Shown piece after piece: positions 56,784 through 64,000 of a DNA stretch of 64,000 bases. The notes beneath the pieces are model-generated. The model did not search any database, was not told the DNA's origin, and saw only the letters and a list, made by a program, of their open reading frames with translations. Where the stretch lies: assembly GCF_000002235.5 (NCBI RefSeq), contig NW_022145605.1, positions 1,901,178 through 1,965,177 on the forward strand. Direction: 5' to 3'. How positions within the stretch are numbered: position 1 is the stretch's first letter; every line of letters begins with the position of its first letter. The translations under genes were made by a program, and so were the position numbers. This stretch comes from Strongylocentrotus purpuratus (taxonomy: Eukaryota > Echinodermata > Echinoidea > Camarodonta > Strongylocentrotidae).

Positions 56784-59700
56784 TCTCTTTCCCTCTCGTG
56801 TCATCAAACCATAAAAAGCACTTCAGCACAACGTCCATGTAAATGAGCTTTGGTTACATTGGTTATCACTAGATCAAGTGCTCTCACATGAGAGCCAGAA
56901 GGTCATTGATCACCTCCTCTAACACAGAGTTAAGACCCTTCTGACTCTGTACAGATGATATCTTCATATGATGTGGAGTTGTTATACTTGGAATACAAGA
57001 GGAAATTTGATCTCTTTGACTCTGACACAGTTTTTAGCCACATCCTGGGTGATTTATGCACCTTTGGTGCTAGGGAGTCACTCAGAGCTGAAATGGGACT
57101 AGTGTTATGTTTATTGTGATTATCTGATGTAATTGAAATCCAGGTGTTTATAAGAGAAGTTCGCATCAAAGAATTGATTGATGAATGGTAAAAGAAATGG
57201 GAAGGCAAGCATTGTACTCAAGTGAACTTCCATTTGGAACGATGTTTCTATTGCAACTAACAGTTACATTGATTAATCTGATAATTGCAAGAACTCTTTT
57301 AAAATTGATTGATTTGATTTCATAGTTAGTAATCCCTGGTCCCATATATGTATAATTTTGTCTGGAATTTGTTTTTGACCTCCATCAATTTTTTTTCTCG
57401 AAGAATGTCCTGTTGTTTCATCCCATCAATTATTGTTTGATGTTGTGTCATTGCAGGGTGAACGTTGGTTGCGGACCTGCAGAAGAGAGAGTCCTTCTCA
57501 CTGGTCTCCATGCCGTCTCAGATATCTACTGTGAGTGCTGCAAAACCACTCTAGGATGGAAATATGTAAGTATTGTACACAGTTTTAAAGGTGATTCCAA
57601 AGCTGATCATGAGTTTGGTAATGGAATTGCATATCAATAGAACTGTGCATGTTAGTCTGGTATACTTCAAGGCTGGATTGGCTTAAAGTCATTTTAATGG
57701 TTAAATGTGCAGTTAGGTGTGAGGACCAGCAAAAAGTAAACTGATTAACAACAATTCAGAAAAACTTATTCCATATCCTTGGAATAATAATATTATTAAA
57801 ATACAAAAATAACATTTTACCTTGAATCTTCATTATTTGTTGGCATTTATCCATTTAAAAATATTCCAATGTGTGATTGGCATGTCTTTTGTAATCTAGG
57901 TATTGAGGGAACATCTTCTAAATCAACAAGCTTTTGTAATTGAATTGGCAATCATCCAGTAAATAGAAGAAACAAATAAAGGGATTGGCAGAAAAAGCTT
58001 GTTTCAATCTGAAACTATGATGCATTACCAAATATGAACTTGCTGTGCCATTGGCCTGTAAAGGTACTCTTTGTTTTGCTGATTATTGGTTAAAACGTGA
58101 AAACCCAAACAAACCGTAAACCTTATATCACCCCCTTCAGCCTGGTCTGGTGTCCATAATATTTGCACAGACGTCACTGGGTCATCTTTGTTCCTCCAGT
58201 ATAAGTGCTTCTACAATGATCATTATTCATTGTAGATAACAACATCCGCAGTTAGTCACCTCATAGCTTTCTAGTTAGGGACAAAGTATTGTTTACCAGA
58301 GCATGGTCCATTCCATAAATGCCCCCAGTTCATATTTACATCTCCATTTATTAAGCAAAGAAACTTAATGATTATTGACTAGAGGAAACTAGTCCATGAA
58401 TAAGAACCTTTGAGAAATGGGGTTCTGTTTGTCCTTGCTCTGTGTTTGTATTCAAGATTATGAGGAACATAACTAAAATGAGCAATTTATCATTGTGCTT
58501 CACCATTTGAGTTCATATTGGCACAAAGTACAGACTGGCTGGCATCACTATTACCGTCACAGAAAAACATTGTGAGATTCTGCGCAGGTGATTGTAGAGG
58601 GAGTGATAGGAAGCAGAAGATAATGTGATTGGCTGAGAGCCAGAAGGACATTGACTCATGTGCTTTCAACACAGAGTTAGCGTCCTTCTGGCATTTAAAT
58701 GATGTTTCAATCAAAGAGAAGAGTTGCAGACAGAATTGTGGATATCTCCTCAGTGATGACACAATCCCTTTTGTTTTTGGTTGTTGAAATTATTCTATAG
58801 GCAGCTGATACTTTGCTGTCAGTTAACGATTGATAGTAGTCAGCTGTTCTTGCGTTGCGCCATACACCGAAACCCATTTGAAACGTGTGAATTTTTCACC
58901 TAGCGCACATGTTCTCTCAGATAGCGGCGTGACTTGTGATGATGGTTGTTATGGTACCGAGGGGTTGTTTTCTCATCATTATGCGAGGTGGGATAAGTTT
59001 TCTAGGTTTTAGCAACTGAGGAGAAACCTGTAAAAAAAGAAAAGAAAGAGAGAGACCCCCTCCCCCCCCCCCCCCCCAAAAAAAAAAAAAAATGAAAAGA
59101 AAGGAAACTTGAGATGAGTAGTCCTAACCCTTATGCAGATAACACTCTATATCACAGGCAAAATAGGATAATGAATGTGAGTTTTCAACAAGTATTAAAT
59201 CCTGTTTTTGCAAACAAGAACACATATGCTCTTGTATAGGGCATATCACAGGCAATTTCTGTGTGGCTTTAAGAGAGCTTTTGATTATGTACTTCCCAAG
59301 TTCCCGATATATTCAAGATGACAGTGAGCTGGTCTCCTCCGGATTGCAGTCCCCTTAAGCTGTTCCATTACCAGAGCTTAAGATGAGCTTTAATTTACAA
59401 TTACCTTGTTTTTGAAGCTGGTCAGGTACTTCAAGTGTAAATGCAATCTGTGCAGGCTTCATGTGCATCCTTTACAAGAGCACTTAGAACTAAAAGCTAA
59501 GTGCACAATGCTTCAAATACAAAGCTCTTGAATTAGCTCGGTAGAACTCTAAGATTTGTCATTATTATAATGGCAGGAAGGTGGAATTGGAAATTAATTT
59601 GTCTCTGGTTGTTGTTGAGAATACGGATATTCCTCCGAGCTATAGTAATTTTAATTTCCTGCGCTCCTCTTGTTCTGCCAGAAAGCCATCAATCAAAATT

Positions 59701-60486
59701 TTATTATTCTCATATATAATAATCTTCTAAAGTCCACTCCAAATTTTATTCAGTTAAACCGAAAATGGAAATTCTTTTTGCCCAATTGATCGTGAGCCCG
59801 GCAGCCACTGAGCAGCGCCAGATCGACATTGCTCTCTCCCTTATTGTTGAACGCCAAACAAGGTAGCAGCAACTCCTGTCTTTTAACGTAATTTGGTATG
59901 ACGCGGCCGGGGTTCGAACCCACGACCTCCTGGCTGTGAGGCGGACGCTCTACTGACTGAGCCAACACACGGTATTACAGTCATATACAGTAACACCGGT
60001 CATACAGTCACAATCACTAGAGGTACTCTTCTAATTCAAACTAGAAATACATGATCAAAAAACTTTCAAAAAGACTATGGGAGGTAAGATGAGGTAAATG
60101 GTGACAAACTTACAATCATTTGAATTTATCATGAAATTACTCCTCTATTTATGATGATATCTCTGACTTTAGGGCTATTTTTCTAACCCCAGTACAAATA
60201 ACCTTTCAATCATACAAAATAACTTTTTTTTTAAAGTCTAAAAATCCTTGTAATGGTGATGATTATTCTTAACCTTTCATTGATATTCCTACATTTCCAA
60301 AGAATTTAACCTTATTATTGTGTTATACATTGTGACCTATTTATTAATTTCTCTTGTCTATTTTTTCTCTCCTTTTCTTTCCTCTCTCAGGAGCACGCAT
60401 TTGAGAACAGCCAGAAGTACAAGGAAGGGAAGTATATCATTGAGCTTGCCCACATGATAAAAGACAACGGATGGGACTGCGACTGA
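43372..60486 (+). CDS. Yippee-like zinc-binding protein (YPEL1-4 type), complete
   Basis: Four coding exons, 43372-43473, 49523-49566, 57457-57565 and 60391-60486, with phases 0, 2, 0, encode 116 residues (vertebrate YPEL1-3: 119). The Yippee domain fills the protein: [19 protein letters not shown] (Cys18, Cys21), [36 protein letters not shown] (Cys74, Cys77), LGWKY, then [20 protein letters not shown]. The C-x2-C pairs form the single zinc site of the family. Similarity is to the YPEL1-4 group rather than YPEL5 (which has MGRIFLDH and no CGPAEER). Family members localise to centrosome, spindle or nucleus, but biochemical function is poorly known. Asn at position 76 of the vertebrate protein is Cys here. 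The introns are long (6.0, 7.9 and 2.8 kb), unlike the other genes in the window. Confidence 0.97.
46184..46267. repeat. Perfect 84-bp palindrome
   Basis: Two 42-bp arms without a spacer, centre TTCATGAA at 46225/46226. The left arm runs ATAAGGGGGTTCTATAG...CTGAAGTATTCA and the right arm is its exact complement. It is in YPEL intron 1. No target duplication was recognised. Confidence 0.92.
48311..48386. repeat. Short tandem repeat, unit about 24 bp
   Basis: TTTTCCGGTCATAACAAACC occurs twice, followed by a third, altered copy (TTTACGTTCATAACAAACC). Confidence 0.8.
49523..49566 (+). CDS. YPEL coding exon 2 (44 bp)
   Basis: Acceptor TTTTCTTTACAG, donor TCTGT|GTAAGT, phase 0 to 2. It encodes [14 protein letters not shown] plus two bases of Val, identical to vertebrate YPEL1-4. 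The exon is far too short for ORF scanning. Confidence 0.96.
50053..50104. repeat. CT microsatellite
   Basis: (CT)n passing into CTCTCC units. Confidence 0.85.
56208..56271. repeat. Mini-palindrome family copy 3
   Basis: GAGCCAAAAAGGCATTAAATC on the left and CAGTTAAGCCCTTCTAGCT on the right; degenerate. Confidence 0.65.
56476..56800. repeat. Long CT microsatellite with CCCTCT variants
   Basis: About 325 bp of almost pure pyrimidine, largely CT with interspersed TTCC and ATCT. It is open in several frames on both strands, which explains the Ser/Leu and Arg/Glu ORFs there. Confidence 0.9.
56892..56948. repeat. Mini-palindrome family copy 4
   Basis: GAGCCAGAAGGTCATTGATC on the left and GAGTTAAGACCCTTCTGACT on the right. 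Confidence 0.75.
57457..57565 (+). CDS. YPEL coding exon 3
   Basis: Acceptor GTCATTGCAG, donor AATAT|GTAAGT, phase 2 to 0; 109 bp. It encodes [20 protein letters not shown] and [16 protein letters not shown] with the second zinc-binding C-x2-C. Confidence 0.97.
58637..58693. repeat. Mini-palindrome family copy 5
   Basis: GAGCCAGAAGGACATTGACTC-like left arm and ACAGAGTTAGCGTCCTTCTG right arm. Confidence 0.78.
59720..59972 (-). mobile_element. tRNA-derived SINE, copy 2 (full head)
   Basis: On the minus strand it starts CCGTGTGTTGGCTCAGTCAG with an A-box-like TGGCTCAGTCAGTAGAG, continues AGCGTCCGCCTCACAGCC, and has a B-box GGTTCGAACCC. After that comes a body shared with 7537-7775 and an (ATT)n-like end near 59722. 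The minus-strand ORF with [19 protein letters not shown] is the well-known accidental reading of such tRNA heads. Confidence 0.88.
60391..60486 (+). CDS. YPEL coding exon 4 with stop
   Basis: Acceptor TTCCTCTCTCAG; 31 codons and TGA. It encodes [19 protein letters not shown] and [12 protein letters not shown]. Vertebrate proteins end at NGWE or NGWD, so the CD dipeptide is an extra. Confidence 0.97.
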   Translation, partial: EHAFENSQKYKEGKYIIELAHMIKDNGWDCD

Positions 60487-62322
60487 AATAAACAAACAAA
60501 CAAACAAACAAACACAGATATGTATCATACCGCCTGGCCTTGTTGTTTATCAGTCAACAGCACTTCTACTTGAATCTGCTTTCTCAGCCTACCCAGCCCC
60601 GCCACCCCCTACCCTGACCAGTGTTTCAACAAATTGATATCTTCAAGATGACGGTGATTGCAAATTACTTTTGTCTACACTTCAACATTGGCAGTGTATC
60701 CTTGATTCTTTTTCCTCAAGCACTGCTAATGATGGCGCCGGCCTTTATCGGTATGTCCATGTATTTCTCCATTATAATACATCATTCTTTATGAAGTATG
60801 TGATATGATGAGGAAGGAACCAACAAAAGCAAATGCTTGCAACATATCTGCATTTACCATATATCACTCTCAACCATCTGCAATATGCAGAAAAGCTCAG
60901 CTGATGACATCATCAATGACATCATCGCTTCAGCTTCATTTGGACCAAGTTCGCAAGAATCATTTTGTAAATGAATATCAGATTAACAACATGGTCATAT
61001 TAGCTTATTGTGTGTGAGGGAAAAATTGAATTATATATTTGGCACGCATTCAAATATGTCATTGTAAGTTCTAATTTGTAATGATTATTTTTTTGAGAAG
61101 CATAAATGGTGTGGAGATGCGGCGTAATATTGATGGTAGAGATGGAAATAGAAAGCAAATGGATGGTACTATCTAGGCAGAAAGAACAATTGAAAGGAGC
61201 AGGGCGATGGTGAGGTGTGATGAGCCGGAATTGGTGCAATGAGCAGAGGGAGCGTGCTACGGTAGAAGAAGAAGCGGTTGCAATTATTCTTCGTCCATGA
61301 TGACACAGGGCGACATGAAAGGCAGAAGGACTTATAGGAAGACTCGATTGGTTAAAGCTAATCAGCAGTGGAACAGTTCGGACTTATGTATCCATTTTCA
61401 ACGTGGACAGAAGTTTGGCGTGTTATCGTCGAATCAACAGCAGAGACATCGGTCACTTGTTCGGAAACGTGACCAAATACAATGTTGATTGATGCGAAGG
61501 TTAAGGACAGCCTTATTTTTAAGCAGATGCCTCCACAAGGCATGATGAATATGCATGAGCATTGCATCATGAATATGCATAAGGGCTTATCACCGTTCAG
61601 CGGTACTTGATGTTTAAAACCTGATTGATTATCAGGTCGAGAAGTCATCTTGAATGTGTCAAGTTGGTATCGGTCTGAAGGATATAACCCGAGTGTTATG
61701 CTTGTGGGGAGTTTGGCGTGAGACGAGAGAGCACAATTGTACAGAATTTTATGTTAAGGCAGTGCATGCATCTCCAATGCATGATGCAGTTTGTAGAGGT
61801 TTTATTACTTTGATGTAGGAAGAAGATGTGCATGCATGAGGCGATGAGCAGAGGATGTTAAGATATAACCTTTTGATGCAGTCACGATGTAAATGATATA
61901 TCCTTTTTTTCTTAGGGAAAGAGAGCTCCGAAAGGCTTATTTTGTACAATCTTGTGTATATATTCCTCTTACCAGAATGCATAGGCCATACACGTAGGTG
62001 TATCTTCACCTGAGAGAAAGTGATATATGCGCATTGTGATCCAAAAGGGTGTTCATGTGTATGGCACTGTCCGAGACTTGTGTTGTGTAGCAGTGTGCAT
62101 GGTCTCACAGCATAGAGTGAAAGAAAATGGGCTCGTTTGTGTTGATAACTTACCGCTAGATTGTTCCACTGGGATATATTGAGATTCAAAGAGTTTTAAA
62201 TGATGTATAATGCCTTCACCATGTAGTGTATATGATGTTATGGAGAGGAAAAGGTGTGAGTGAGTGGGTGAATATATGTGGGAGTGTGTGTGTGTGTGAT
62301 AGTGTATGAGTGAATGAATAAA
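60487..62322 (+). other. Probable YPEL 3' UTR
   Basis: An (AAAC)n run follows the stop at once (60489-60514). A plausible poly(A) signal AATAAA is at 62317-62322, which would give a UTR of about 1.8 kb; an earlier or later end cannot be excluded. ATGCATG-rich sequence occurs at 61540-61830. The 146-residue minus-strand ORF at 61749-62189 has no recognisable content. Confidence 0.4.
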
Positions 62323-62881
62323 TGAATGACATCAAAACAATATGATATGTTGTCGCGTACTTGTCATTAAAATGTACTATAACTTCAGATTTATCAAGTG
62401 CAAAGATACTGCTATAATAGTATCACAAACAAAACATTTTGATATACATGTATTATTAAACTTCACAGCAGCAACCCAATCAAGTTATCATGATGGAATA
62501 GTGAAATTCAATGCTAATTCTGGTCAGGTTTATCTCTGTCCAAATGTACATGCATGTACTGGTAATTGAGCATCATGGCTAATAGATTTTGTTACCCTGG
62601 ATTATAATTGTAATGTTAATCCTCATGTTTTTGTTTTTGTTTTTACATGCACTGTATCAAAGCAGAAATGGGTTCAAATTTATCAAAAGCTAAATTATAC
62701 TTATATTTGAGTGTGAATTAATTAGCTCTGAAATCAACTGAGGGATAAAAATATAATATTTTAACATTTAGGTCTGATTCGTTGACATATGGAGAGTATT
62801 TTAAAGTCACTGGAATGTATTACTCACAGTGCTACATTGTTGATCATGAGGACCAAAATTAGCTTGCACTTTGTCTGCCGA

Positions 62882-62947
62882 GAGCCAGGAGGGTACTAAA
62901 CTTGTATACCATACTTTCATATAGAGAGCTAACACTTTTCTTGCTCC
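62882..62947. repeat. Mini-palindrome family copy 6
   Basis: GAGCCAGGAGGGTACTAAAC on the left and GAGCTAACACTTTTCTTGCTC-like right arm; degenerate. Confidence 0.6.
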
Positions 62948-63324
62948 CATCATCTAATCAGGAGTGTACGAGGCTGAAATGCCTTGAAAGAGATCACTAG
63001 TGTTTTCGTCTCTGATGGCAGATACAGAAGGCCCCAGTACGAATGGAAATAATGATGATTGTAATGTACATTTGTAAAGAAAATTGTAATTTTCTCTAAC
63101 TTCTTGAATTGCAAGGGGGAAAAGAGAGTTAGTATATTTTGCTTATGGATTTCTAACAACTACTCTGTTCAGTCTGGAGCATAACATCATTACACATTCA
63201 GGTGCAAGAGTGAATTTGAAAATTCTTTTTCTCCTGCTTTAGAAGCATTTCTAAATATATGCATTTTATGAAAACTACTATGTGAAATATTATTCCATCA
63301 GTGTAAGTTTACATGGTCTCTTTA

Positions 63325-63382
63325 GACTCAGACGGGCATTGACTCTGTGATAAAGTTTATGGAGTTAACGCCCTTCCGGCTC
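63325..63382. repeat. Mini-palindrome family copy 7
   Basis: GACTCAGACGGGCATTGACT on the left and GAGTTAACGCCCTTCCGGCT on the right; the right arm is nearly consensus. Confidence 0.75.
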
Positions 63383-63505
63383 CAAACAGAAGCATGTAGT
63401 ACGCTCTTTTCAGTCTTCTGTGTATGAAGCGCAGGCTCACTGCACTTGTATACGTCACAGCCTTGTATTATCATTACATTTCACTTCAAATACAAGAACA
63501 CTTTG

Positions 63506-63664
63506 GCCCGAATTCACAAAGCAAGGTTTGAGCTCAAACCTCCTTTTGTTTCGCCAAACCTCCTTTTGTTCTTTACAAACCAGGTTTGTAAAAAACGAGT
63601 AAAACGAGTCATATGACGTACGAAAACCAAGGTTTGTCGACAAACCTCCTTTGTGAATTCGGGC
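63506..63664. mobile_element. Palindromic MITE with GCCCGAATTCACAAAG ends
   Basis: Left end GCCCGAATTCACAAAGC and right end CTTTGTGAATTCGGGC are inverted. CTTTG occurs directly on both sides (63501-63505, 63665-63669). Inner AGGTTTG / CAAACCT motifs repeat in both orientations. Length about 159 bp. Confidence 0.8.
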
Positions 63665-63715
63665 CTTTGTGTCTTGATGATAACTTAAAGCAGTTCTGAA
63701 AAGACATTTTTTCTG

Positions 63716-63899
63716 TGACAGAGTTGGTCAAACCTGTATTTCAAGATCACTAAAGGGAATGAGAAAACCTGTGTTTAACTAAGGACAGTTGGTTTTAAGC
63801 TTCCTTTCATTACAGCTTTTGATGAAAAAAATGCTCAAGGAATGCAAAATTGTGGTCTTTATAGACAGGTGGTCTTTATATGGGACAGGTTAAACTGTG
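63716..63899. mobile_element. Diverged TA-type MITE relative at right edge
   Basis: GGTCAAACCTGTATTTCAAG on the left and GACAGGTGGTCTTTATATGG, GACAGGTTAAACTGTGA on the right resemble the ends of the element at 15337-15493. Boundaries are approximate. Confidence 0.5.
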
Positions 63900-64000
63900 A
63901 ACGATACACTAGTTGTTTTGAATATGAGATATCCTTTCTTTCAAACTTTTTTAAGAGACAACACTTCATAATTTGGACTTGACCAGACAAAGATCAATGG

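Larger units (their letters stand above)
49567..57456. other. YPEL intron 2
   Basis: Contains a 23-bp tandem (ACTTGTTTATCTCTTTCTTT, 49669-49728), CT microsatellites (50053-50104, 56476-56800), a SINE-tail-like fragment (about 52140-52345, with TAGCGCT and AAGCGCTGTACAA) and two mini-palindromes (56208, 56892). No coding sequence was recognised. Confidence 0.6.
57566..60390. other. YPEL intron 3
   Basis: Contains mini-palindrome copy 5 (58637), a C-run/A-run (59056-59093) and the tRNA-derived SINE (59720-59972). No further exon was recognised. Confidence 0.6.

Noticed and set aside
56401-56842. Arg/Glu and Ser/Leu ORFs of 126-145 codons
   Set aside because: Pure CT/GA microsatellite, open in all frames.
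59750-59968. 72-codon minus-strand ORF with [19 protein letters not shown]
   Set aside because: Accidental translation of the tRNA-derived SINE head, not a gene or a tRNA gene.
61749-62189. 146-codon minus-strand ORF
   Set aside because: Antisense to the probable YPEL 3' UTR, no recognisable content.
1-64000. CRISPR arrays, bacterial operons, rRNA, complete viral or LTR elements
   Set aside because: The window is clearly animal nuclear DNA; no spaced direct-repeat arrays, rRNA-like sequence, capsid, envelope or LTR pairs were seen.

Overview
The window is AT-rich animal genomic DNA with intron-split genes, long introns and intergenic spacers, many microsatellites and numerous short palindromic transposons. 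Four protein-coding genes can be assembled exon by exon, with consistent splice phases: DGCR8/Pasha (minus, 5' part only, 417-4614, running off the left edge), MRPL50 (plus, 8412-11208, complete), EIF2B1 (minus, 14441-20175, complete, nine coding exons) and a YPEL1-4 type yippee-like gene (plus, coding 43372-60486, complete, four coding exons in large introns). The proteins are clearly metazoan. SINE tails ending in GCGCTATATAA plus (TTA)n, a foldback transposon like the sea urchin TU elements, and the style of the MITEs suggest an invertebrate deuterostome, most likely an echinoderm such as a sea urchin. The species itself is inferred, not shown.

Layout. 1-4.6 kb: DGCR8 coding exons for the acidic N-terminus, the WW-type segment and the heme-ligand IPC segment; its introns carry a LINE 3' fragment, a palindromic transposon containing a nested hAT-like MITE, and smaller MITEs. 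4.6-8.4 kb: spacer or DGCR8 5' intron with a tRNA-derived SINE. 8.4-11.6 kb: MRPL50. 11.6-14.0 kb: spacer with GA-rich satellite. 14.0-20.2 kb: EIF2B1, whose last coding segment has been echoed downstream as degenerate tandem copies. 20.2-42.8 kb: gene-poor stretch, possibly holding a distant non-coding first exon of the YPEL gene near 26.7 kb. It contains a complete 2.2-kb foldback transposon with 6-bp target duplications (29113-31306) and two 0.5-kb TTAA-flanked elements (34.8 and 35.9 kb). 42.8-64 kb: YPEL exons and introns, a perfect 84-bp palindrome at 46.2 kb, long CT microsatellites, a second SINE, and a cluster of a ~60-bp palindromic repeat family.

The four genes are housekeeping or regulatory genes with separate jobs: microRNA processing (DGCR8), mitochondrial translation (MRPL50), cytosolic translation initiation (EIF2B1) and a conserved zinc-binding protein (YPEL). 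DGCR8 and MRPL50 are head to head and might share a promoter. No operon-like functional coupling is evident. The most unusual content is the repeat biology: the foldback element, the seven-copy mini-palindrome family and the EIF2B1 tail duplications.
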